Source: Arthrobacter sp. B0490
Lineage (GTDB): Bacteria; Actinomycetota; Actinomycetes; Actinomycetales; Micrococcaceae
Reading direction: 5' to 3'
NCBI RefSeq assembly: GCF_002929355.1
Contig: NZ_PJIR01000009.1
Coordinates: forward strand, 1 to 64,000
Length of the DNA: 64,000 nucleotides
Shown here: positions 17,469 through 26,915 of the stretch, piece by piece
How the letters are laid out: each line of letters begins with the position of its first letter
How positions within the stretch are numbered: position 1 is the stretch's first letter
Translations under genes and position numbers: made by a program
Notes under the pieces: generated by a model
Told to the model about the DNA's origin: nothing
What the model saw: the letters and a program-made list of their open reading frames with translations, nothing else
Databases searched by the model: none

Positions 17469-17510
17469 TTTGACTGGAGGCAATGACCATCCAGCCGACG
17501 GAGTAGCACC

Positions 17511-18071
17511 ATGCGTGGAGTCATCATGCACGCCCCGGGCGATGTCCGGGTGGAGGACCGCGAGGACCCGACCATCATCGAACCGACGGACGCGATCGTC
17601 CGTCTCACCGCCACCTGCATCTGCGGGTCCGACCTGTGGCCCTACCGCGGGATCGAGCCCGTGGACCACACCCCGATGGGCCACGAGTACGTGGGCGTCG
17701 TCGAGGAGATCGGCTCCGAGGTGAAGATTATCGCGATCGGCGACTTCGTCGTCGGCACGCAGGCCCACAAGGCACGCATCCCCTGCGCGGACGGAACCCT
17801 CGCCGCGAAGCAGCTCGGCGGGCCGGCCCCGGTGCGCCGCTACCTGCCCCACCTGATCCGACTGATCTGGGACCGCGCCATCGACCCGGGCAAGGTGTTC
17901 GATCTCACCCTGCCCCTCGAGGACGCCGCAGAAGGCCACCGGGCCATGGCCGAACGCCGCGCCACGAAGGTCCTGCTGACCCTCGACCGAACGCGTCACG
18001 GGTCGTCGCTCCCCGGCCCCGCCACTCGTCCACCACGACTCCTGCACCGACTGTCAGAAGGATCCGAATGA
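17511..18071 (+). pseudogene. Zinc-type alcohol dehydrogenase remnant with large in-frame internal deletions
   Basis: The first 80 residues match the N-terminal GroES-like domain of a zinc ADH, including CICGSDLWPYRG and GHEYVGVVEEIGSEV. The end matches the C terminus of the same family (GGPAPVRRYLPHLIRLIWDR, then DPGKVFDLTLPLEDAAEG). Between them only about 30 residues remain where about 170-200 would be expected: the structural zinc lobe and the NAD-binding Rossmann domain are gone. The remaining middle reads as short conserved pieces joined together, near GDFVVG/TQAH, DGTLAA and KQLG/GPAPV. The reading frame survives, and past the expected end it runs on about 33 residues to overlap the MFS start by four bases. 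It cannot be a working dehydrogenase, though its translation may still couple to the next gene. An assembly error cannot be excluded. Confidence 0.78.
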
Positions 18072-19279
18072 CTACGACCAGCGCCCTGACCGCATCTGCG
18101 GCTACGGAACAACCCCAGCGGCTGCCGCTGCCCACCCTGATCGTCCTGGCCGTCATCGGGTTCGTCCTCGTGGCCATGGAGACGATGCCGGCCGGGTTGC
18201 TGCCCGTCATCGCGTCCGGGATGGGCACCACCGAGGGGACGGTGGGTCTCTTCGTCAGCGCCTACGCCCTCGGCGCGGTCATCGCGACCGTCCCCGCGAT
18301 CGCCCTGACCCGCGGGCTGCGGAGAAAACCGTTGCTCCTCGCAGCGATCGCCGGCCTGATCCTGTCCAACACGGCAACGGCGTTCTCCGCCGACGTCACC
18401 CTGTCCCTGATCGCGCGTTTCGTCGCCGGCGCGTTCTCCGGTGTCATCTGGGGGATGCTCGCCGCGTACGGGCGCCGCATCAGCCCACCCCGCCATGCAG
18501 GCCTGTCCCTGGCCATCGTGTCCACGGGGGCTCCGGTCGGCTTCGCCCTCGGCACGCCCCTCGGCTCGTGGCTGGGCATGACCTTCGACTGGCGCTGGTC
18601 CTTCATCGGGCTCAGTCTCGTCGCTGTCGTCGCAGCCGTCCTCATCGCAGCACTCGCCCCCGATGCCGGCGGCCGGGGCACGGTCTCCGATCGACAGCCG
18701 AAGCTCCCCCTGCGGCAGGTCTTCCGGATTCCGGGCATCGCGATCATCCTGGCCGTCATCCTGACCTGGATGCTGGCGCACAACACCATCTACACCTACA
18801 TCTCGCCCTACCTGCGGGCGACGAGCAGCACCATGTCCGTCGACGTCCTCCTGCTCGTCTTCGGGGTGGCCTCCATCTCCGGCGTCGTCATCACCGGAGC
18901 CCTCCTGGACCGGCATCCCCGCCCCCTCCTGCACACGAGTGTCGCCCTGTTCATCACAGCGGCCGCACTGCTCCTGGTGGGCGTCGGTTCGACACCGGTG
19001 ATCGTCATCGCGGCAGTGCTCTGGGGGATCACCTTCGGGGGAGCCGCTGCGCAGCTCCAGGCCGCCCTGACCTCGGTCGGAGGCGAGAACGCCGACGTCG
19101 CCAACTCCTTCCTGCCCGTGGCCTTCAACGTCGCCATCTTCATCGCAGGCATCCTGGGTGCCGCTCTCCTGACCCACTTCGACGGTCTCGTGCTCCCCGT
19201 CATCATGATCGCCTTCGGCGTGATCGCCCTGCTGCTGACCATCTGCGGCCGCCGCACCGCGTTCCGCGCCCGGCTCTGA
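18068..19279 (+). CDS. DHA1-type MFS transporter (Cmx/AraJ-like)
   Basis: A 403-residue, 12-helix major facilitator. Helix 1 has IGFVLVAMETMPAGLLPVI, the DHA1 arabinose/chloramphenicol-exporter group signature. The loop between helices 2 and 3 contains RGLRRKPLLL, and helix 5 has the antiporter-type STGAPVGFALGTPLGSWLG. It probably exports a drug or small metabolite. The start at ATG 18068 overlaps the stop of the damaged dehydrogenase frame (ATGA), so it may depend on that translation. Cupin, SDR and cyclophilin-like genes follow on the same strand. Confidence 0.88.
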   Translation: MTTTSALTASAATEQPQRLPLPTLIVLAVIGFVLVAMETMPAGLLPVIASGMGTTEGTVGLFVSAYALGAVIATVPAIALTRGLRRKPLLLAAIAGLILSNTATAFSADVTLSLIARFVAGAFSGVIWGMLAAYGRRISPPRHAGLSLAIVSTGAPVGFALGTPLGSWLGMTFDWRWSFIGLSLVAVVAAVLIAALAPDAGGRGTVSDRQPKLPLRQVFRIPGIAIILAVILTWMLAHNTIYTYISPYLRATSSTMSVDVLLLVFGVASISGVVITGALLDRHPRPLLHTSVALFITAAALLLVGVGSTPVIVIAAVLWGITFGGAAAQLQAALTSVGGENADVANSFLPVAFNVAIFIAGILGAALLTHFDGLVLPVIMIAFGVIALLLTICGRRTAFRARL

Positions 19280-19311
19280 CAGCCCGACACCACGAGAGAC
19301 AAGGAATCTTC

Positions 19312-19722
19312 ATGAGCACGCAGAAGCAACCCCGGACCGCCACCGTCAAGGGTCCGGCGGAGTGGTTCACCGGCGACGTGTACGTCAACGCCTACTACAC
19401 CGGCCGGGCGCCCTCGCGGACACGGCTGAACCTCGTCCGCTTCACGCCGGGTGCGCACACCGCCTGGCACAGACACGCCGTCGGCCAGACACTCCATGTC
19501 ACCGAGGGCCGGGGCTATGTCCAATCCCGGGGTGAGGGCGTCATCGAGCTGCACCCGGGCGACACCGTGTACACGCCGGCAGGGGAGTGGCACTGGCACG
19601 GTGCGACCGCCGACAACTTCATGTGCCACCTCGCCCTCTGGGAAGCACCCACCGACGGCGACGAACCGGAGACCGTCTGGGGCGACACGGTCGATGACGG
19701 GCAGTACCCGGCCGGAGAATGA
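19312..19722 (+). CDS. Cupin-domain protein
   Basis: A 136-residue single-cupin protein. Motif 1 reads [22 protein letters not shown] with two metal-type histidines (WHRH), and motif 2 reads [17 protein letters not shown]. The chain resembles the small cupins near SDR and MFS genes, sometimes called carboxymuconolactone-associated cupins; a catalytic role is unproven. AAGGA lies 8 bases before the ATG. It is 32 bases after the MFS stop and about 100 bases before the SDR, so part of one transcript. Confidence 0.87.
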   Translation: MSTQKQPRTATVKGPAEWFTGDVYVNAYYTGRAPSRTRLNLVRFTPGAHTAWHRHAVGQTLHVTEGRGYVQSRGEGVIELHPGDTVYTPAGEWHWHGATADNFMCHLALWEAPTDGDEPETVWGDTVDDGQYPAGE

Positions 19723-19824
19723 CCCCGGTTCTCGCATCTCCGCCCTCGGTGCAGCCGATTCCGGACCACCGGGGCACCCTCGATCATTCACGCCGACCTC
19801 TGTAGACCCACCCTGGAGATTCCC

Positions 19825-20588
19825 ATGGCACAGTCCCATCGCTTCATCGACAAGGTCGTCCTCATCACCGGCGCCGGAGGCGGCATCGGCCGCGCCACCG
19901 CCGTGGCCTTCGCCGCCGAGGGGGCCCGCGTCGTCGCCACGGACCTGCCCGGCGCCGGTCACGACGAAACGGCACGCCTGATCACCGACAGCGGCGGAGC
20001 GGCCTCCTCCCGCGACTGCGACGTCACCGACAGCCACGACGTCATGACGACACTCGACCGGGTCGTGTCCACGTACGGCCGCATCGATGCCGCGTTCAAC
20101 AACGCGGGCATCGAGCAGTCCCACGACACCGTGGCCGAGCTCGACGACGCCGAATGGCACCGCCTGCTGTCCGTGAACCTCACCGGGGTCTACCTGTGAA
20201 GCACGAGATCCGGTTCATGGCCGCGAACGGCGGCGGCACCATCGTCAACACCTCCTCGGGAGCAGGCGTCATCGGTATCGCCGGGCAGGCCGCGTACGCC
20301 GCGACGAAACACGCGGTGATCGGCCTGAGCAAGTCCGCTGCGCTGGAGAGCATCGGCGACGGCGTGCGGATCAACGTCGTCGCGCCGGGGATCATCGACA
20401 CCCGGATGATCGGCCGCGTGTCCGGTGGCACCGAGCAAGGACGCCAGGCGATGGTGGACCAGGAGCCCATCGGACGGCTCGGCACCCCGGAGGAGATCGC
20501 CTCCGCCGTGCTCTGGCTCTCAGCCGACGAAAGCGCCTTCACCGTCGGGCACACGCTCGTCGTCGACGGCGGACAGACCGTCGGCTGA
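19825..20588 (+). pseudogene. Short-chain dehydrogenase/reductase broken by a frameshift
   Basis: Two adjoining frames together make one complete SDR of about 253 residues. The first (19825-20199) holds the NAD(P) motif TGAGGGIGRA, the DVTDSHDV region, NNAG, and ends prematurely at VNLTGVYL. The second, running through KHEIRFMAANGGGTIVN to 20588, holds the catalytic YAATK motif, APGIIDTRM and the end VDGGQTVG. At 20194-20200 the sequence CTGTGAAG lacks bases relative to the usual VYLCLKHEI region; a 4-base loss fits. As written the enzyme is split just before its active site. It could be real decay or a sequencing error. Its damaged state parallels that of the dehydrogenase at 17511. Confidence 0.85.
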
Positions 20589-21160
20589 TGAATCTCATCA
20601 CCCGCACCCTCCGCATCCGGAACCTGTCAGCCGCTGCCGCCCTGATCGTCACCGCAGCACTTACCGGATGCGCCGGGACCTCGGACGAGGATTCCGACAC
20701 CGCAGCATCCTCGACGACCCGGGAAGCCTCCATGACATCCTCACCTGGCCCGACGTCCGATCGCCACGGCGGGGGTTCCGATCCAGGAAGTGATGCTGCG
20801 GCCGGCAGCAGGCCGCTCGTGCTCGACCTCGATGGAACCGCCATCTCTGGAAGGCTCGATGACAGCGCAGCCTCCACGTCGCTCCTCGGCCGGCTCCCGC
20901 TGACCCTGCCCTTCCGTGATGTCGGCGGCCAGGAAAAGGTCGCGGAACTCCCCGAACCTCTCGACCTCGACGGCGCACCGGCCGGCAGTAATGCCGACCC
21001 GGGGATGATCGGCTACTACGTCCCCGATCAGCGGCTCATCCTGTACTACGACCAGGTGGGCTACTACGCCGGGATCGTCCCGCTCGGCACCTTCGACGAC
21101 GTGCCGGCGATCGAGGGCCTGATGGACGGGTCCCTGGTCACCATCCGCGCAGGTGACTGA
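20588..21160 (+). CDS. Cyclophilin-like-fold lipoprotein
   Basis: A 190-residue protein whose start overlaps the SDR stop (TGATG). The lipobox ALTGC places the lipid cysteine near residue 28. A Ser/Thr/Asp-rich linker follows, then a cyclophilin-like domain (about 75-188): ISGRLDDSAASTSLLGRLPL, LPFRDVGGQEKVAELPE, DPGMIGYYVPDQRLILYYDQ, then LGTFDDV near the end. Such domains are widespread next to SDR and aldo-keto reductase genes, and their biochemical function is unknown. It is last in the 17511 operon. Confidence 0.85.
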   Translation: MNLITRTLRIRNLSAAAALIVTAALTGCAGTSDEDSDTAASSTTREASMTSSPGPTSDRHGGGSDPGSDAAAGSRPLVLDLDGTAISGRLDDSAASTSLLGRLPLTLPFRDVGGQEKVAELPEPLDLDGAPAGSNADPGMIGYYVPDQRLILYYDQVGYYAGIVPLGTFDDVPAIEGLMDGSLVTIRAGD

Positions 21161-21254
21161 TCCTCCCCGCTCCTGACCGCCATCAGTCCAGCACTTACGG
21201 GCCATGCGGGAGGATTGCCGACAACCTCTTCCACCAGCCCGTGACGGAGCAGGA

Positions 21255-22559
21255 TCAGTGCGCCCGGATCAACGCGTTCAGTCGGAGCTGCCATTCCTTG
21301 TTCGACCAGAAGGGGTGGTGCGGTGCCGCGTTCGATCCCAGGACCATGCCCCAGACCCCGTGCTCGAGGGCGATCCTGATGCCGTGTTCCGCGAGGTCCC
21401 GGCCGATGGGTCCTTCCTCGAAGGTGCCATGGAGTGGCGTGTAGCCGATCCACCCTTCACCGACGATCGCCGGGATGTGTCGCCAGCGCGCCCATCCGGC
21501 GACGGCGATGACCCGCGATTCGATCTCTCGGCGCATGACCTCGCGGTAGGCACCGTATTCGTTGTAGAGCCAGGCGTCCCACGCCTCGGCGTCGATCCAG
21601 TCGTAGCCGTACACCATCTGGTCGGTCACGACGGTGGCTGCGAACTTCCACTCCGCCGGCCGTCCGTAGCAGGCGGGTGTCGGGGCGCCGGGCTGCAGGA
21701 GGGAAGTGAGTTCCGGATTGGGGAAATCAGGGCTGTTCTCTGACCGTATGTCGATCCTCTTCTGGAGCGCGTCGAGGACCCCGTAGCTGTAGATATGGAA
21801 CTGGGCCGCCCCGAGGCCGTCCGGCAGCTCGTGCATCGTGAGATGGGGGGGCTTTCCGTAGCTCGCCGTGACCAGGAGGTCGGGATGGAGCTCCCGGAGG
21901 TGGCGCACGGCCTCACTGCCGCCGTCCTGGAGTCGGGGCAGGATGGAGAAGTCGACCTCGTTGTGCAGCTCGACGAGTGCTATCCGCTGTCGATGACCCG
22001 CGTCGGTGAGGGCGAGGATCAAGCGATGCCACGCGCCGGCGAGGAGGGCGTACCGGTCCGCGAGAGGGACCGCGTCGATCGCACGGAACCAGTCCTCCGA
22101 TCGAGCGAAAGCAGGGGATTGCTGGTACTCCCAGCTGGCGAGGATGACGACGAGGCCGTGCCTGGATGCGGCATCGAAGAGCTCCGTCAGGCGTGCCGCC
22201 AGGTCGAGCGTGTAGCCGCCCGGAGCGTCGTACCAGCGGGTGCGTTGTCCGAAGTACCCGCCGTCCGGCCGCGGGCCCAGGCCTTCGATCTCCAATGCCG
22301 ATGCGAGGTCGTCCAGGCCGAGGTTCCCGAAGAGCAGCAGGGGGGCTGCGCAGATCCTGATCGTGTTGTATCCCAGCGCCGCTGTTGCAGCGCATGCCGC
22401 GTCGAGATCGGCGTAGGGTCCGCCCGCCTCTGCCCGGGTGTACCAGGAGAAGTCCCACAGGCTGATGGTGAGCCGGGAGGGAAGGTGTTCGGGAACCGGT
22501 CCGGTCAGTCCCGCGTGGGAGGGATCGAGGGTTCCTGAGCCGAGGTATCGGTCGCTCAT
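21255..22559 (-). CDS. Cellulase-like (sugar-binding) family protein
   Basis: A 434-residue protein without a signal peptide, so probably cytosolic. The N-terminal half reads like a TIM-barrel glycoside hydrolase: LTISLWDFSWYTRAEAGGPY, LGYNTIRICAAPLLL, VVILASWEYQQSPAF, and VELHNEVDF, where the NE pair resembles the acid/base site of clan-A enzymes. Near the C terminus, PAIVGEGWIGYTPL has a second glutamate that could be the nucleophile. It belongs to the cellulase-like family known mainly from domain databases. The start overlaps the stop of the DUF5107/TPR gene by four bases, and the gene is beside a sugar ABC transporter and a GH35 beta-galactosidase, so a glycosidase role is likely; substrate unknown. 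Confidence 0.8.
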   Translation of the reverse strand: MSDRYLGSGTLDPSHAGLTGPVPEHLPSRLTISLWDFSWYTRAEAGGPYADLDAACAATAALGYNTIRICAAPLLLFGNLGLDDLASALEIEGLGPRPDGGYFGQRTRWYDAPGGYTLDLAARLTELFDAASRHGLVVILASWEYQQSPAFARSEDWFRAIDAVPLADRYALLAGAWHRLILALTDAGHRQRIALVELHNEVDFSILPRLQDGGSEAVRHLRELHPDLLVTASYGKPPHLTMHELPDGLGAAQFHIYSYGVLDALQKRIDIRSENSPDFPNPELTSLLQPGAPTPACYGRPAEWKFAATVVTDQMVYGYDWIDAEAWDAWLYNEYGAYREVMRREIESRVIAVAGWARWRHIPAIVGEGWIGYTPLHGTFEEGPIGRDLAEHGIRIALEHGVWGMVLGSNAAPHHPFWSNKEWQLRLNALIRAH

Positions 22560-25500
22560 GATGCGGTCAGCTCCTTCGCCTGGAGACTCCTGCCGCGGTC
22601 GGCGAGAGCCCTGAGCTGGTGGGCCAGCAGCTGCTGTTCCGTCCCGGCGGTTCGCGTGAACAGCAGCAACTCAGGCAGCGACGTGGCGAAGTAGTCGACC
22701 TCCGGGCCGGCTCTTTCGAGGTCCGACGCCCTGCGCTCGAGGCCCATCCAGACCTCGGCCGCCTCACCGTCGCGGCCGAGCCTGAGGCAGGCCACTCCCC
22801 TCCAGTAATCCTCACGGTCGATCGTACGGCTCACGGCCTGGGGACCCGCGACGTCGCATGCCCGGGCATAGGCAGTGCGCGCCTCCTCGACGTCACCCGA
22901 TGCCCCGAGTGCATCTCCGAGCAGGACGAATCGCTCGGCAGGACTGCCCGCTGGGTGGCGTCCTTCGGCCAGGTTCGGGGGAGCCTCGATCCCCTGCCTC
23001 AACAGGTGCGCTGCGGAGGGGGGATGCGTGTCGAGGAGGCGTCGGGCAGCAGCAAGGGACGCCCGGTCGTAGGCCTCGAGTGCCTTTCCCTCCCCACCTT
23101 CGAAGGGCTGGAAGGTCCGGTTCCGCATGATGGCCAAGGCATCCTCGGCCCGGCCCGCGTCCACGAGCAGATTGACGTAGTGAAGGGCCAGGTCGTCGCG
23201 GACGAGCACCGACGGCCCGCACTGCTCGATCCGGTGCAGCCTCGACTCGAGGGGCTCGTCGGCCAGGGAGGCCAGGAGCGCGCGCTCGAAGACGAGGCGG
23301 GGGTCTCCGGCCCGGAGGGCGAGTGCCCGGTCGAAGTAGGCGGTCCCGTCCGCGATGGACCCACCGCTGTTGATCGTGGCAACACCCGCGTTCCGCCATG
23401 CCACAGCGTCGGTGGAATCCATGCGGGTTGCCCGTTCGAGGACCCGGCGTGCCTCCGCCGTGCGTCCTGCATCGAGCAGCCAGGCTCCGAGCAGTGCATG
23501 GGCGACGTCGTCGGATGGTTCAGCGGTGATCGCGGCGACCAGTGCGTCGTACTCGTCGAGACCGGAGGGGAAGGCGTGCTTCGTCGTCGTCCGTCGGGCT
23601 TCCTCTCGTTCAGCTGCCGCTTCTGCCCGGTCACCGAGTGTCTCGAACCAGTGTGCCCTGAGGTAGTGCCGCATCGGTTCCTGGTTGCCGAAGGTGCTCG
23701 GCGACGACACCAGAGCGGTCCGGGTGAGGTCCAGCGCGCCCGTCGTGTCACCGAACCGTCGGATCTCGCAGGCGACGGTCAGGACGGTCCGCGGATCGAT
23801 CGGCGCGAAGTCCCCCGAGAGGGCCTGCGCGACGGGGTCGAGAGGATCGGCGGCGAGCCTCCGACGCAGCAGGCGTTCGGCCGCGCGATGATCACCCTTC
23901 CGCCGCCACGCAATGATCGTGGCGTGGTGCGCTGCAGGACTTGCGGAGTCGTACTGCCTCGCCTCTTCGGCCTGCTCGAGGGCTTCGGAGGTCCTGTGCA
24001 GCCGAAGTGCCACGCGAGCTGCACCGAGGTGGGACGGGTGGGCCCAGGCCCTGTCCCAGGCGGCCTTCCTGAAGAGGCCTTCTGCTTCCTCGAGTCGCCC
24101 GGCTCGTTCGGCGAGAAGTGCGAGCCTGTAGTGCGCCTCCCCGGTCGGTGGATTGAGGTTCCGGCTCGTCAGGCGGACGAGTGCTCTCGTGTAGAGATCC
24201 GAAGCCGCGTCGTAGTCCCCCCGGTGGTGGTACCAGGCTCCGAGGGCGAGGCAGGCCCGGGAATCGTGCGGGTCGCGGCGCAGTGCCTCTTCGAAGTAGG
24301 GGGCTGCGGATCGCGTCGGATGGCGGTTCTGCTGGAGGTGGACACCGGTGACGTAGAGCTCGTCGGTCGAGGCCATCGCGACCGGCTGTGCCGGCTCGCT
24401 CGCAACCCACGGTTCCTCGCCCCCGCGATGCTCGGGGCCGAGAGGTGGAGCGTCGGGCTGCTCGGGTGGCATCGTCCAGCTGATGAGTTCGACGTCGTCG
24501 ACGAGGACGTGCACGGTGAGCGGTGCAGGGGCCAGGGCGTCGGGAAGGTGCACGGGCATCGTGAAGGGCCTCGCAGGTGCGAGCGGGGTCACCGTCTCCC
24601 AGACGGGCGTACCCCCGCTGGTGAGCATGATCCGGGCTTCTTCGAGGACGACCGCGCTCGCCACCCCGACCTGGACTGCATGCCGGCCTTCCTGCCCTGC
24701 ACCCGTGCGGCGCAGGGAGAGTGCGAGGTCCCGGGTCGCCTGCTGAGCGGGCCCGATGGCTCGGATGGGGTACCAGTACTGGCTGAAGGTCCGGGTCTCG
24801 CCGGGTGCGAGGTAGCTGAAGTCCGGTTGGTTGTCGGTGAAGACCCCGGCCATGAGTTCCACGTACGGGCCGTCCGTATCGGTGAGGAGCCGGTCCCAGG
24901 CGTGTCCCACGGGACCGTTGCCCCAGGTCCACTGCTTCTTTCCGGGCGCGATGGACCGGGGGGCCCAGTGGACGAAGCCGGCTCCGGCCTGATGGTCGTA
25001 ACCCCCGAAGAAGTCGTCGCGACTTTCCGCGACCATGTACGAGGTGGGGACAGGGATGTTCGCGTAGTGGTCGATCCGGTCGGCGTCGGGTCGGGACGGG
25101 CTGACGCATGCAGGGTAGTCGACCCCGTAATATGGCCGGTCCGCGCGGGGGAAGGCAGTGATGGCTCGTCGCGCATGGTCGGCCACGTACTGCACGTCCA
25201 TGGGGAAGAACGACTGGTAGTCCTCGTGCACATGGGCGGCCACGTTGGCCCACCACAGGAAGGTCTGCGGCTCGTCGGTGCGGTTGTAGAGCCGGACGGC
25301 GACCTCGATGTGCGAGCTGTCGGGACGGACCCGGATGCCGTGGCTGCCACGCATCCGCTGCAGGGGGTCGAGGTCGCTCTGCCAGACGGTCGCCGCGCCG
25401 TCCTCGGACCGGTCGATGGCTGTCTCGACCGGCAGGTAGGTGCCGGGGCGGTGGTGCTGGGGCCAGTTGAATTCGACCCCACCGGAGATCCACGGTCCCG

Positions 25501-25894
25501 CGAGTCCGACGAGGGCCGGTTTGATGACGTTGTTGCGGTAGAAGAAGTCGTATCCGTTGGTCTTGTCGTAGCCGACATGGATCCGTCCCCCGAGTTCGGG
25601 CAGGATCATCAGCCGGATCCACCGGTTCTCGAGGTGCACCGCCTGCCAGAGGCGGGGCGCCTTCGTCGTCGAGATCCGGTCGGTGAACGGAATGGGGTAT
25701 ACCCGCCCGCTGGATCCCTGATACACGCGTCGGTCCAGGAACATCGGATACTCGTCCGGTTCTGCTGGCGCATAGGTGTCGATGAGTACCGGTTCGCTCC
25801 AGCAGGCCACGCCGCCCGCATCGAGCAGACGTTGCTGATCCTCGGGCGCGGGGGGCAGGGTGATGGAACTCTGGACGTCATCGGCGTGGCTCAC
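22556..25894 (-). CDS. Large DUF5107/TPR-repeat protein
   Basis: About 1112 residues from the GTG at 25894. The N-terminal third (about 20-380) is DUF5107, a beta-rich domain resembling aldose-epimerase-type sugar folds, with YPMFLDRRVYQGSSGRVYP, ILPELGGRIHVGYDKTNGYD and HHRPGTYLP. From about residue 500 to 1080 the chain is mostly helical with TPR-like units, for example ACLALGAWYHHRGDYDAASD and HYRLALLAERAGRLEEAEGL. No signal peptide or membrane segment is seen. Homologues accompany carbohydrate genes, and the fold suggests sugar binding or hydrolysis, but activity is unproven. A GTG at 25966 is also in frame but would overlap the divergent AraC gene. It is first in a two-gene unit with the cellulase-like gene. 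Confidence 0.83.
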   Translation of the reverse strand: MSHADDVQSSITLPPAPEDQQRLLDAGGVACWSEPVLIDTYAPAEPDEYPMFLDRRVYQGSSGRVYPIPFTDRISTTKAPRLWQAVHLENRWIRLMILPELGGRIHVGYDKTNGYDFFYRNNVIKPALVGLAGPWISGGVEFNWPQHHRPGTYLPVETAIDRSEDGAATVWQSDLDPLQRMRGSHGIRVRPDSSHIEVAVRLYNRTDEPQTFLWWANVAAHVHEDYQSFFPMDVQYVADHARRAITAFPRADRPYYGVDYPACVSPSRPDADRIDHYANIPVPTSYMVAESRDDFFGGYDHQAGAGFVHWAPRSIAPGKKQWTWGNGPVGHAWDRLLTDTDGPYVELMAGVFTDNQPDFSYLAPGETRTFSQYWYPIRAIGPAQQATRDLALSLRRTGAGQEGRHAVQVGVASAVVLEEARIMLTSGGTPVWETVTPLAPARPFTMPVHLPDALAPAPLTVHVLVDDVELISWTMPPEQPDAPPLGPEHRGGEEPWVASEPAQPVAMASTDELYVTGVHLQQNRHPTRSAAPYFEEALRRDPHDSRACLALGAWYHHRGDYDAASDLYTRALVRLTSRNLNPPTGEAHYRLALLAERAGRLEEAEGLFRKAAWDRAWAHPSHLGAARVALRLHRTSEALEQAEEARQYDSASPAAHHATIIAWRRKGDHRAAERLLRRRLAADPLDPVAQALSGDFAPIDPRTVLTVACEIRRFGDTTGALDLTRTALVSSPSTFGNQEPMRHYLRAHWFETLGDRAEAAAEREEARRTTTKHAFPSGLDEYDALVAAITAEPSDDVAHALLGAWLLDAGRTAEARRVLERATRMDSTDAVAWRNAGVATINSGGSIADGTAYFDRALALRAGDPRLVFERALLASLADEPLESRLHRIEQCGPSVLVRDDLALHYVNLLVDAGRAEDALAIMRNRTFQPFEGGEGKALEAYDRASLAAARRLLDTHPPSAAHLLRQGIEAPPNLAEGRHPAGSPAERFVLLGDALGASGDVEEARTAYARACDVAGPQAVSRTIDREDYWRGVACLRLGRDGEAAEVWMGLERRASDLERAGPEVDYFATSLPELLLFTRTAGTEQQLLAHQLRALADRGRSLQAKELTAS

Positions 25895-25946
25895 AGGATC
25901 AACACTAGGAACGGGTCGTCCCGACAGCCATGGCACATAATGAGGT

Positions 25947-26849
25947 ATGCATGGACGATCCGACACGCCTCAGCCCGCCGTGGGACGGGCTGCGGGTTTC
26001 GACGACCAGCGCCTGGTCGTCGTCCCGCGTCCTTTGGTCAGGGAGGCGCTCAGCCGTCCTGTCACCCGTCGGATGCTCGTCACCGATGCAGGGTTCTTCC
26101 CTACTGCTACCGGTCACGGGCGGCACCGTCCGAGGGGGGCGTCCGAGACCATCGTCATGCTCTGCACGGCAGGCAGCGGGTGGGTCGAGGTTGCCGGCGT
26201 CCGGATGCGGGTGGAGAAGTCGACGGCGGTCGTCCTCCCCGGGAACACCGGCCTTCCCCACGCGTACGGAGCCGACGAGGACGATCCATGGACGATCTGG
26301 TGGTGCCACGTCCGGGGGACGGACGTGCCGGAGCTCATCGCCGAGGCCGGCGTATCGCCCGACCGGCCGCTGATCGGGTTGATCGCCGTGGACCGGTTGA
26401 CGGCAGTACTGGATGAGCTCATCAGCGCGCTGGAACGGGACCAGTCACCCGCACGTCTGGTCGCGACGGCCGGGATGGCGTGGCGTCTGCTGACCTCCCT
26501 GGCCGTGGACCGCCGGTCCCCTGAGCAGGGGACGCCCCTGGAGCAGGCGATGCGCTTCCTCGAGGAACGCATCGACGGGGCGATCCGCGTACCTCATCTG
26601 GCCGCGGTCGTCGGCGTGTCGTCGTCCCAGCTCAGCAAGCTGTTCCGGGAGGCTACCGGGGGAGGCGTCCTTGCGCACCATCTGGCCCTGAAGATGGCGC
26701 GGGCCCGGCGGCTCCTGGATACGACGGACCTGTCCGTGAAGCAGGTGGGGCAGGAGATCGGGATGTCCGACCAGTTCTACTTCTCCCGCCAGTTCAGTCG
26801 CCTGCACGGATCGAGCCCGAGTGCCTACCGGTCGGAGCGGAAGGGATAG
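25947..26849 (+). CDS. AraC-family regulator of the carbohydrate cluster
   Basis: A 300-residue regulator. The N-terminal AraC-type cupin (about 55-165) includes TIVMLCTAGSGWVEVAG and VVLPGNTGLPHAYGADEDDPW, the sugar-binding jelly roll seen in AraC/MelR proteins. The C-terminal pair of HTH motifs (about 200-295) has RVPHLAAVVGVSSSQLSKLF and VKQVGQEIGMSDQFYFSRQF, ending in the classical GSSPSAYR. It is divergent from the DUF5107 gene by about 52 bases and next to the sugar ABC transporter, so it probably activates or represses this cluster in response to a sugar. GAGG lies very close to the ATG, so a slightly later start is possible. Confidence 0.88.
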   Translation: MHGRSDTPQPAVGRAAGFDDQRLVVVPRPLVREALSRPVTRRMLVTDAGFFPTATGHGRHRPRGASETIVMLCTAGSGWVEVAGVRMRVEKSTAVVLPGNTGLPHAYGADEDDPWTIWWCHVRGTDVPELIAEAGVSPDRPLIGLIAVDRLTAVLDELISALERDQSPARLVATAGMAWRLLTSLAVDRRSPEQGTPLEQAMRFLEERIDGAIRVPHLAAVVGVSSSQLSKLFREATGGGVLAHHLALKMARARRLLDTTDLSVKQVGQEIGMSDQFYFSRQFSRLHGSSPSAYRSERKG

Positions 26850-26915
26850 GAGGGACCGCAGGGCTGCTGCTCGGACGGACGGAGGCTGGTGAAGGGGGCC
26901 GCGCTGGGGATGCGC

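Noticed and set aside
17401..17510. Promoter call at TTTGAC with a matching -10
   Set aside because: No convincing -10 hexamer at 16-18 bases is seen; only the inverted repeats are reported.
22619..26416. A 1265-codon open frame antisense to the DUF5107/TPR gene
   Set aside because: The opposite strand codes a clear DUF5107/TPR protein; the antisense frame has no recognisable domain and a composition typical of GC-skew artefacts.
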